Assembly: GCA_031289065.1 (NCBI GenBank)
Contig: JAITQI010000021.1
Coordinates: 1-19,837, forward strand
Direction of reading: 5' to 3'
Source of the DNA: Oscillospiraceae bacterium
GTDB taxonomy: Bacteria; Bacillota; Clostridia; Oscillospirales; UBA929
DNA: 19,837 bases
The position numbers and the translations under genes were made by a program. This document shows, piece after piece, positions 13,961-19,837 of the stretch; within the stretch, counting starts at the first letter, position 1, and each line of letters begins with the position of its first letter. Under the pieces are notes generated by a model that worked only from the letters and a program-made list of their open reading frames with translations, was not told the DNA's origin and did no database searches.

Positions 13961-16525
13961 CTAAAACCAGCCCAGCACATGGCGGCACAGCCAGAACCAC
14001 GGGGGGAACAGCCGCCCCCGGGCGTGCCCCTCCAGGGCCTCCAGCGCGTCGTACAGCGCCCCGGCGTCCGCCTGGGTGGGCGGTGTGTCGCCGTACAGCG
14101 CCCGGCCGTACAGCGCCGCCAGACGTTCAAAGCCGTCCGGGCTGTCCGGGGGCAGGCCCAGCTTTTCATCCGCCCGTCGGGCCCATTCCATCGGCGTCTC
14201 CGGCGCCCGGCGGGACACGCCGAGGCAGCGCCCCAGCCGCAGCCCGCGCCTGAACAGCGCCCCCGCCGCCCGCGCCGGGCGGCTTTTTCGCAGCCCCAGC
14301 CGCCGCGCCCGCTGGAAAAGCAACCACAGGCCCACGAGCAGCAGCCCCGCCAAATAGGGCAGCAGCGGCGCAAGCCACGCCAGGGAGATGCCCTGGTTGG
14401 GTTGACCCGGCGTGGTCTGCCCCGGGCCGGGGGTGGCGGAGGGGCGCGGCGTGGGCGTGGGGTCGGGCGTGGGCGTGGGCAGAGGCCGGATGCTGGGTAC
14501 GGGGGTGGGCGTGGGGGTCGCCGTGGGCTGGGCGGGGTCCCCGAAGAAGCTGTCCTCAAAGGTCTCCTCGAAGGAGGCCGTCGGGTCGAAGGCCAGCCAG
14601 CCGTACCCGGGGAAATACACCTCGCACCAGGCGTGCGCCTGATCCCCGGTGACGTAGTAATACGCGCCGATCTTGTCCCGGGAGGGGACAAACCCCTCCA
14701 CATACCGCGCCGGCATCCCCGCCGCCCGGCACAGCACCGTCATGGCGGTGGCGTAATAGGTGCAGTAGCCCCGTTGCAGGTCGAACAGGAAATAGTCCAC
14801 AAAGTCCCGGCCCGCCGGGGTGGACGGCACCTCCAGCGTGTAGGGAAACGAGGCGCGCAGCCAGCTCTCGATGGCCAGCGCCTTGTCGTACCGGGTGGCT
14901 TGCCCCTGGGTCAGCTCCTGGGCCTTGTCCCACACCCGCCCCGGCAGGGTTTCGGGCAGGGCCAGCAGACGGGCATCCCCCGCCACAACCCCGTTCCGCG
15001 CCGAGGCGTAGTTCAGCATGCCGTTGATGTCCCCGGCCAGGACGTAGGTGCGCCCCACCGAGCCCCCCTCCGCCTCGCTCAGACGCAGCAGGGCCCCCAG
15101 CTCGTCCCGGGACAGGCCGATGTCGTAGGACGTCGCCGTGTAACGGAAATCCTTGCCCTGCCTCTCGGGCAGGCGCAGATCCCCCCAGCCGCTCTGCCGC
15201 GGCTCGTCATCGGTGTCCAGGGCGATGGTCCTCTCCGGCAGAAACAGCGACTCCGCGTTGATGTTCCAAAAAATAATCTCCTGCGTCCGGGGGACAAAGG
15301 CCTCGCTCTGGCGCACCAGCAGGGGCGGCATTGTCCACTCGGCGTCCTCGGCGTCGGACAGATCCAGCAGGACGAACAGCTTGTTCAGCGGCGCGGGCAG
15401 GCCCGTGTCCCGATCCCGGCGCAGATCGGCCTGATAGACCGCCTCGGTCAGCGGCAGATAACTGTCGGCAAAGGTGTTGGCGGCGGCGTTGCGGGGCAGT
15501 CCGGGCAGCAGCAGGGCGGGGGGCAGGGTCAGGGTCGGTTCCCCCTCGGCCTCGCCTTGGATCGGCGGCGTCAGCTCCTTGTGAGCGGAAAAAACCGCCG
15601 TGTCGGCCCAGGCCCGGCCGCTGTAAGTGTCGTAGGTGTGCCCCTTGAGATAGCCCGGCTTGTCGGTCACCACGTAGAGCATGAGCGTCCGGTTCCGGCG
15701 CAGCGGGCCCCCCAAATCGTCGGACAGGGTGCGCTGTTTGACCCCCCCGAAGGAAAACACCCCGAAGTCGGGCAGCGGCCCGTCGGGCAGGTTGCTGTTC
15801 CAGAACCAATCCTGCTCGGTGGCCCAGTCCAGCACCGGCTGCCCCAGCCCCTGGGACGGGGCGGGCAGCGCCACGGCCAACAGCCCGGCCAACAGCACCA
15901 CCGGAAGCGCCTCCCGGAAGAAGGCGAAAGGCGGCGGCGCGGTCTGCGCCCACCGCCGCCGGACCGCAAAGGCCGTCCACAGGGCGTACAGGGCCAGCGT
16001 CCCCAAAAACAGCGCCAACGCCCAGGGGTTCATACCGGCCAGGAGCTGTTCCTGGAAGAAAAACACCCCGCCGCCCACCAGGAGAAAGGCCGCCGGATGC
16101 GCCCGCAGACGCACCGCCGTCCCGATCAGAAGCACCGCCCCCAGGCAGAACAGCAGCAGCGCCGTGCGCAGATACACCGCCGGGGGGGTGGGCACCACGT
16201 ATCGCGCCGAGTCGGTCACCCACTGGACAAACCCGTCGATCTCCAGCCACAGGCCCCGCCAGCCCTCCGGGTTGCGCAGCAGGGGCAGCTCCACCCACAG
16301 GCCGATCCCCAGCGCCAAGACCCCCGTCGCCAGCGCCACCCGGGGCCGCCGCAGCACGGCGATCCACAAAAACCCCAGCCCGGCCAGCCACAGCGCGGCC
16401 GTCCCCAGGGGAAACTCGTACTGCAACGCCCCCAAGGCCGTCCACAGCAAACTAAAACAAAACAGCCAGGTGATCAGCCAATCCACCACCACCCGCTGCC
16501 ACTTCTCCCCCAGTCTCAAAACCAA
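13961..16525 (-). CDS. TgpA-like transglutaminase-domain membrane protein
   Basis: The 854-residue protein has about seven hydrophobic segments in residues 12-235, then a large external region. A transglutaminase-like protease fold carries the triad Cys588 (RGYCTYYATA), His631 (QAHAWCEVYF) and Asp647 (WLAFDPTA). A Pro/Thr linker (about 655-700), one more transmembrane segment (about 705-728) and a cytoplasmic DUF4129-like tail follow. It is the last gene of the moxR - DUF58 - transglutaminase set, which is widespread and linked to envelope functions. No ATG is available at the N-terminus. TTG 16525 follows an A plus seven-G ribosome site at only three bases; GTG codons at about residues 12-14 are alternatives. 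The terminator at 13901-13936 follows. Confidence 0.92.
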   Translation of the reverse strand: MVLRLGEKWQRVVVDWLITWLFCFSLLWTALGALQYEFPLGTAALWLAGLGFLWIAVLRRPRVALATGVLALGIGLWVELPLLRNPEGWRGLWLEIDGFVQWVTDSARYVVPTPPAVYLRTALLLFCLGAVLLIGTAVRLRAHPAAFLLVGGGVFFFQEQLLAGMNPWALALFLGTLALYALWTAFAVRRRWAQTAPPPFAFFREALPVVLLAGLLAVALPAPSQGLGQPVLDWATEQDWFWNSNLPDGPLPDFGVFSFGGVKQRTLSDDLGGPLRRNRTLMLYVVTDKPGYLKGHTYDTYSGRAWADTAVFSAHKELTPPIQGEAEGEPTLTLPPALLLPGLPRNAAANTFADSYLPLTEAVYQADLRRDRDTGLPAPLNKLFVLLDLSDAEDAEWTMPPLLVRQSEAFVPRTQEIIFWNINAESLFLPERTIALDTDDEPRQSGWGDLRLPERQGKDFRYTATSYDIGLSRDELGALLRLSEAEGGSVGRTYVLAGDINGMLNYASARNGVVAGDARLLALPETLPGRVWDKAQELTQGQATRYDKALAIESWLRASFPYTLEVPSTPAGRDFVDYFLFDLQRGYCTYYATAMTVLCRAAGMPARYVEGFVPSRDKIGAYYYVTGDQAHAWCEVYFPGYGWLAFDPTASFEETFEDSFFGDPAQPTATPTPTPVPSIRPLPTPTPDPTPTPRPSATPGPGQTTPGQPNQGISLAWLAPLLPYLAGLLLVGLWLLFQRARRLGLRKSRPARAAGALFRRGLRLGRCLGVSRRAPETPMEWARRADEKLGLPPDSPDGFERLAALYGRALYGDTPPTQADAGALYDALEALEGHARGRLFPPWFWLCRHVLGWF

Positions 16526-16558
16526 TCACCCCCCCTAAAAAACAAGAACTACGAACCG

Positions 16559-16590
16559 AACATTGACAACCGTCAATCGTCAATTGTCAA
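16559..16590. repeat. GTCAATT-type heptad array overlapping the DUF58 stop codon
   Basis: Units ATTGACA, CCGTCAA and TCGTCAATTGTCAA span the TGA stop (16573-16575). The last five residues of the DUF58 protein, LTIDD, are encoded by the array. Confidence 0.75.
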
Positions 16591-17787
16591 CCCCCCCGCG
16601 ACGTCTCCCCCCGGCGGCACAACACACACCGTCATCCAGTCCGGCGCCTCGAAGGGCACCCGTCCCTCGTGGGGGGCGGCCCATACCAGGGAAACCGGGC
16701 GGCCCGGCGCGCGAAGCGCCGCCGCCGCGGCCAGCAGTTCGGGGGTCAGCGCGGCGGTGAACAGCACCGCCCCCGCCCCCGTGCCCCCGCCCATGGCGGC
16801 TTGGCGGCACAGGCTTTCGAAGGTGTCCCCCCCCGAGAAAGCCACCGCCGACAGGTGGTCGAAGATCGCGTCAAAGGTGGCCCTGTCCCGCAGCGGGGCC
16901 TCGAAGGGCGCCCCCGCCCCCGTCGCCCCGTGGACAAGCCGGGCCCGCACCCCCGTCCGCAGGCAGAAAAACAGCACCGCCAGGGCGCATTCCACCAGCC
17001 GGTCGGCCGTCTCCAGGGCGGCGGCGGGGACGGCGGGCGGCCTGACATCCAGCAGCACCAGCAGTTCCGGCTCCTCCTCGTCCTCAAACAGACGGGTGAT
17101 CAGCTCGTTTTTTCGGGCGGTCAGCTTCCAGTGCACCCGGTTGACCGGGTCGCCGTATTGGTATTTGCGGCTGTCCGACGAGGCGGTCGTCTCGTCCCCC
17201 GACCCCTCGGAGGGGCGGGGCAGGGCCGCCGCCTGGCCGATGGACAGCCGGCAGTTGCGCAGTTCGTGCACCCGGGGGCAGACAATCAGCGTCGCGGGGG
17301 CCGGGGACCGCGCCGACAGCCAGCACAGGCCCAGCATATCCCCCGTCTGCACCTCCGGCCCGGGGACTTCGTATCGGCCTCGGTAGGGGAAGGACACCGG
17401 GCGGGACACCTCGCTCTTCTCCCGGGGCGGCACCGCCGCCGCCAACCGGAAGGGCGCGGCCTCCCCCGCCGCCGCCGCCGAAAACCGCAATCGAAGCCCC
17501 GGCAGGGTCAGCCACCGGTTTTTGTTTTGCACCCGCACCGTCTGCTCAACCGGCACGCCCTTCCCGGTCGCCGCCGCCGAAAGGGATTGCGTCACAGCCG
17601 TGCGCCGCCGCGCCAGCATCGCCTGCCCCCAAGACGCCAGCGGCAGCAACGTCACCAAAAAGAACAGCCCGTAAGTCACCGCGCCCCCAAAAAAGAACAC
17701 CTGCAAAAACCCCGCGACAAACAGACAGCCGTAAGACAACCGCCGCGTCCGCCCCCCGCGGCGCTGTTTCTCTCTCCCCTTTGTCAC
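16573..17787 (-). CDS. DUF58 domain membrane protein of the MoxR operon
   Basis: About 404 residues from GTG 17787 (414 if ATG 17817 is used). Two close hydrophobic segments lie in the first 65 residues. A beta-rich region follows, including FPYRGRYEVPGP and TGDMLGL. The DUF58 signature YQYGDPVNRVHWKLTARKNE comes next, leading into a vWA-like region with LLVLLDVRPP. DUF58 proteins regularly follow MoxR ATPases and are thought to be matured or regulated by them. The start was chosen because GGGAGG (17800-17795) is seven bases before GTG 17787, whereas ATG 17817 has no ribosome site and lies in the loop of a hairpin. The C-terminal LTIDD comes from an intergenic repeat, so the original C-terminus may have been altered. 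Confidence 0.9.
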   Translation of the reverse strand: MTKGREKQRRGGRTRRLSYGCLFVAGFLQVFFFGGAVTYGLFFLVTLLPLASWGQAMLARRRTAVTQSLSAAATGKGVPVEQTVRVQNKNRWLTLPGLRLRFSAAAAGEAAPFRLAAAVPPREKSEVSRPVSFPYRGRYEVPGPEVQTGDMLGLCWLSARSPAPATLIVCPRVHELRNCRLSIGQAAALPRPSEGSGDETTASSDSRKYQYGDPVNRVHWKLTARKNELITRLFEDEEEPELLVLLDVRPPAVPAAALETADRLVECALAVLFFCLRTGVRARLVHGATGAGAPFEAPLRDRATFDAIFDHLSAVAFSGGDTFESLCRQAAMGGGTGAGAVLFTAALTPELLAAAAALRAPGRPVSLVWAAPHEGRVPFEAPDWMTVCVVPPGGDVAGGLTIDD

Positions 17788-17801
17788 CACCAAGCCTCCC
17801 G

Positions 17802-17830
17802 CCTCCTTCTTCCACATGGGAAGAAGGAGG
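17802..17830 (-). promoter_or_regulatory. Perfect 12-bp hairpin masking a ribosome site before the DUF58 gene
   Basis: In the leftward mRNA, CCTCCTTCTTCC (17830-17819) pairs perfectly with GGAAGAAGGAGG (17813-17802) across a five-base loop. The 3' arm contains AAGGAGG, a full Shine-Dalgarno match, so the stem would hide it. A second, weaker site (GGGAGG, 17800-17795) lies outside the stem. A role in lowering or gating DUF58 translation relative to MoxR is inference. Confidence 0.55.
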
Positions 17831-17938
17831 AATTAAGAATGAAGAATTAAAAATTTCGGAATCGCGCCTCGGCGCGATGATGAAATGGCCGCGCAGCGGT
17901 CCGCAATTTTTAATTCTTCATTCTTAATTTTTAATTAC
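17831..17938. repeat. Dispersed inverted-repeat element, copy 2, between moxR and the DUF58 gene
   Basis: The left arm 17831-17855 (AATTAAGAATGAAGAATTAA then AAATT) and the right arm 17905-17929 are perfect 25-bp inverted repeats. The core 17856-17904 is the reverse complement of the copy 1 core with a few changes. Its hairpin is ATCGCGCC (17861-17868), TC, GGCGCGAT (17871-17878). Copy 1 has a shorter stem with a different loop at the same place, so pairing is kept although bases differ. The right end provides the TAA stop of moxR (17937-17935). Confidence 0.8.
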
Positions 17939-18891
17939 AATGATTTGCTCACTTCCGGTATCGGCAACGCCGTCCGCTCCAGGATTTCCCGGACAATCTT
18001 CTCGTCGGTCTGATGGCGCAGCAGGGCGTCCTTGCGCAGGATCAGCCGATGGGGCAGCACCGCCGGGGCCATGCGTTTCACGTCGTCGGGCAGGACAAAA
18101 TCCCGGCCCTCGTACAGCGCCAGCGCCTGCGCCCCGCGAAACAGCGCCAGGCTGCCCCGGGGGCTGGCCCCCAGCGCCACGTCGGGATGTTCCCGCGTCC
18201 GCCGGACGACCTCCACCATGTAACTGTGCAGGCTCTCCTCCACATATACCAGCCGCACCAGCTGCTGCACCGCCGCGATGTCCGCCCCCGAGGCCACCGG
18301 GATCAGCGCGCCCATGGGGTCGTCCTTCCGGAACCGCCGCAGGATGTCCTCCTCTTCCGCCGCCGTGGGATACCCCAGGCTGACCCGCATAAAAAACCGG
18401 TCCATCTGGGCCTCGGGCAAGGGATAGGTGCCCACATACTCCACCGGGTTCTGGGTGGCCATGACCATAAACGGCGGCCCCACCGGGTAGGTCACCCCGT
18501 CCACCGTCACCTGGTGCTCCTCCATGACCTCCAGCAGGCTGGCCTGCGTCTTGGGGGAGGTGCGGTTGATCTCGTCGGCCAGCACGAAGCTGCTCATGAC
18601 CAGCCCGGCCTTGTAGACAAATTCCCCCGTCCGCTGGTCGTACATGGAAAACCCGGTGATGTCCGAGGGCAGGATGTCCGGCGTAAACTGAATGCGCTTA
18701 AACGAGCAGTCCACGCTTCGCGCCATGGCCGACACCAGGGAGGTCTTGCCCACGCCGGGCACGTCCTCAATGAGGACATGCCCCTCGCACAGCAGCGCCA
18801 GCAGCAGCATTTCCGCCGCCTCGCGCTTGCCCACGATGACCTGTTCCACGTTTTCCACAATGGCTCGCAAAAGGGAGGGCGTGTTCTTCAT
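17935..18891 (-). CDS. MoxR-family AAA+ ATPase
   Basis: A 318-residue AAA+ chaperone-like ATPase, the usual length for MoxR. Motifs are EDVPGVGKTSL (Walker A, about 42-52), FTPDILPSDITGF (about 69-81), VLADEINRTSP (Walker B, about 103-113), the conserved ATQNPVEYVGTYPLPEAQMDRF (about 145-166, sensor 1 and R-finger region) and GASPRGSL (about 242-249, sensor 2). It probably remodels or matures the products of the downstream DUF58 and transglutaminase genes. AAAGGATCACC precedes ATG 18891. The stop codon lies in the end of repeat element copy 2. The separation from the DUF58 gene is about 147 bases, larger than usual for this pair. Confidence 0.95.
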   Translation of the reverse strand: MKNTPSLLRAIVENVEQVIVGKREAAEMLLLALLCEGHVLIEDVPGVGKTSLVSAMARSVDCSFKRIQFTPDILPSDITGFSMYDQRTGEFVYKAGLVMSSFVLADEINRTSPKTQASLLEVMEEHQVTVDGVTYPVGPPFMVMATQNPVEYVGTYPLPEAQMDRFFMRVSLGYPTAAEEEDILRRFRKDDPMGALIPVASGADIAAVQQLVRLVYVEESLHSYMVEVVRRTREHPDVALGASPRGSLALFRGAQALALYEGRDFVLPDDVKRMAPAVLPHRLILRKDALLRHQTDEKIVREILERTALPIPEVSKSL

Positions 18892-18904
18892 AATGGTGAT
18901 CCTT

Positions 18905-18947
18905 TCAGAAGACAGATACGGAGAATAGGAAACGGAGACGGAGGAGC
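18905..18947. repeat. TTCTGTC/TTCTCCG-type heptad repeats in the moxR leader
   Basis: Read leftward, degenerate 7-base units GTCTCCG, TTTCCTA, TTCTCCG, TATCTGT and CTTCTGA run up to the moxR ribosome site. They match the array before the DUF4015 gene in position and consensus. Confidence 0.6.
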
Positions 18948-18964
18948 GATCCCCCGTCCTTTCC

Positions 18965-18996
18965 TGTCAATTGCCCATCGTCAATTGTCAATTGTT
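18965..18996. repeat. GTCAATT-type heptad array overlapping the rnhA stop codon
   Basis: Units TGTCAAT, TGCCCAT, CGTCAAT, TGTCAAT and TGTTC include the rnhA TGA stop (18990-18988). The last residues NN of RNase HI are encoded in the array. Confidence 0.7.
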
Positions 18997-19434
18997 CTTT
19001 ATCGCCCCGGTCGCCAATTCGTCGCACCGGTTGTTGTACACGTTGTCCCCATGGCCCCGCACCCAGGTAAAGCGCACCTCGTGCTCTTGGCACAGGTCCA
19101 GCAGCGCCCCCCACAGATCGGGGTTGAGCGCCGGGGACTTGTCCGCCTTTTTCCAGCCCCGGGCCTTCCAGCCCTTGGCCCAGCCCTTGGTCATGCCGTC
19201 CACCACGTACTTGGAGTCGGAGTATACCGTCACGGCGCAGGGCTCCCGCAGGGCCTTCAGCCCCTCCAGGACGGCGGTCAGCTCCATGCGGTTGTTGGTG
19301 GTGGCCGCCTCGCCTCCCGAGGCGGAGATCTCGTGGGTTCCGGTCAAAATCACGTAGGCCCAGGCGCCGGGGCCGGGATTCCCCAGGCAGCCGCCGTCGG
19401 TATAAATCTCCAGGGGGGGTGTTTTTTCTTTCAT
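18988..19434 (-). CDS. rnhA: Ribonuclease HI
   Basis: Degrades the RNA strand of RNA-DNA hybrids (R-loops, primers) in the cytoplasm. The 148-residue length is standard. The DEDD active site is visible: Asp in IYTDGGCLGNPG (about residue 13), Glu in TNNRMELTAVL (about 51), Asp in VYSDSKYVVDG (about 73) and Asp in GHGDNVYNNRCDELA (about 138). It precedes moxR on the same strand by 96 bases. No ribosome site lies upstream of ATG 19434. The DNA there is the AT-rich tctB fragment, so the native leader seems to have been lost at a junction near 19420-19440. The first few residues may not be original, but the catalytic core is complete. Confidence 0.95.
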   Translation of the reverse strand: MKEKTPPLEIYTDGGCLGNPGPGAWAYVILTGTHEISASGGEAATTNNRMELTAVLEGLKALREPCAVTVYSDSKYVVDGMTKGWAKGWKARGWKKADKSPALNPDLWGALLDLCQEHEVRFTWVRGHGDNVYNNRCDELATGAIKNN

Positions 19435-19679
19435 TTGTTGCTATGGTTATGCTTATGCCGTATCTTGGATTTATCCTCGTCGGTTCGCTTTACTTGATAG
19501 GTCTCACAGCATATATGAAATATATGACCGACGATGACAAAAAATTGGGAGGTCCGAAATTATTAATTATTCGGTCAGGAATAATAATTATCGCTGTTGT
19601 GCTGTTGTATCTGTTCTTTTCCCGTTTTCTTCATGTTGATGTTCCTGTCGGGTTTTGGGAAAATCTGTTTTATTATTAA
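19419..19679 (+). CDS. TctB-family tripartite tricarboxylate transporter small subunit, C-terminal fragment
   Basis: The frame opens at GTG 19419, with in-frame ATGs at 19443, 19449 and 19455. It encodes at most 86 residues, about half of a normal TctB (roughly 150-170 residues, four membrane segments). Two hydrophobic segments remain: FVAMVMLMPYLGFILVGSLY and a stretch rich in Ile around LLIIRSGIIIIAVVLLYLFF. The short end VPVGFWENLFYY fits the C-terminus of the family. TctB is the small membrane subunit beside TctA and the solute-binding TctC. The coding DNA is about 40% GC (25 of 60 and 23 of 60 bases in two counted lines), far below its neighbours. No ribosome site precedes any start. It is a truncated gene, or one cut by a chimeric junction. 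Confidence 0.7.
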   Translation: MFFLSFVAMVMLMPYLGFILVGSLYLIGLTAYMKYMTDDDKKLGGPKLLIIRSGIIIIAVVLLYLFFSRFLHVDVPVGFWENLFYY

Positions 19680-19725
19680 GACCGGTTTTTATGCTTAACC
19701 AGAAAATTTCTTTGGAGTATGTAAT

Positions 19726-19837
19726 ATGGGTGACATGATACAGATTTTTTCAGTAACCCTGCTGGATCCGCTGTTTCTGGCGTTGACTTTTGTCGGGGCA
19801 TTTATGGGCATTGTTTTTGGAGCAATTCCAGGACTCA
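19726..19837 (+). CDS. TctA-family tripartite tricarboxylate transporter large membrane subunit (5' end only)
   Basis: 37 codons are visible before the window ends. They read MGDMIQIFSVTLLDP and then a hydrophobic segment ending in FVGAFMGIVFGAIPGL, the G-x(3)-G-x(3)-GAIPGL motif found at the N-terminus of TctA. GGAG (19714-19717) lies eight bases before ATG 19726. It follows the tctB fragment by 46 bases in the usual tctB-tctA order. Base composition is AT-rich like tctB and unlike the rest of the window. Confidence 0.8.
   Translation, partial: MGDMIQIFSVTLLDPLFLALTFVGAFMGIVFGAIPGL

Noticed and set aside
13979..17386. A 1135-residue plus-strand open frame
   Set aside because: It is antisense to the transglutaminase and DUF58 genes, is made of Arg/Pro/Gln-rich low-complexity sequence, and has no family motif; long shadow frames are expected at high GC3.

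Overview
This 19.8 kb window looks like chromosome from a high-GC Bacillota, most likely a gut-type Clostridia. The basis is strong AGGAGG-type ribosome sites, a single-chain Zn-ribbon glycyl-tRNA synthetase, the Bacillota-type order glmU - pth - mfd, lipoproteins with Pro-Thr linkers, and a DUF4015 glycoside-hydrolase-like protein. A family-level placement (Oscillospirales-like) is only a guess. GC is about two thirds except for the last ~400 bases, which drop to about 40%.

Layout. 1-792 (-) is the 5' part of glyQS. 1152-2105 (+) is a lipoyl-less E2-acyltransferase-like protein. 2198-5159 (+) holds larB, a GlmU with a decayed N-terminal domain, and pth. 5203-6887 (+) holds two lipoproteins built from the same apparently undescribed ~90-residue module. 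6930-10466 (+) is mfd. 10618-11823 (+) is a membrane-anchored DUF4015 protein. 11937-13894 (+) is a metal/redox pair: an HMA + DsbD_2/SafE-type membrane + cupredoxin fusion, then a DUF2318 lipoprotein. A convergent hairpin terminator separates this from a leftward operon: rnhA, moxR, DUF58 protein, transglutaminase membrane protein (13961-19434, -). At 19435 composition changes abruptly to a truncated tctB and the start of tctA (+).

How the genes fit together. GlyRS, Pth, Mfd and RNase HI are housekeeping (translation, transcription-coupled repair, R-loop removal). MoxR - DUF58 - transglutaminase is a classic three-gene envelope set. GlmU belongs to UDP-GlcNAc supply, but its uridylyltransferase half lacks the expected motifs. 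The HMA/cupredoxin fusion plus DUF2318 lipoprotein probably handles copper or iron at the membrane.

The most unusual layer is intergenic. Three families of degenerate 7-bp tandem repeats (consensus about GTCAATT, AATTAAG/AATGAAG and TTCTGTC) fill most gaps. They often begin at or contain the stop codon of the upstream gene, and in places they supply -35 hexamers. Two full ~110-125 bp elements with AT-rich inverted arms and a GC-rich core carrying a conserved hairpin lie at 914-1038 and 17831-17938 in opposite orientation. One lies between moxR and the DUF58 gene, beside a perfect hairpin that would mask the DUF58 ribosome site.
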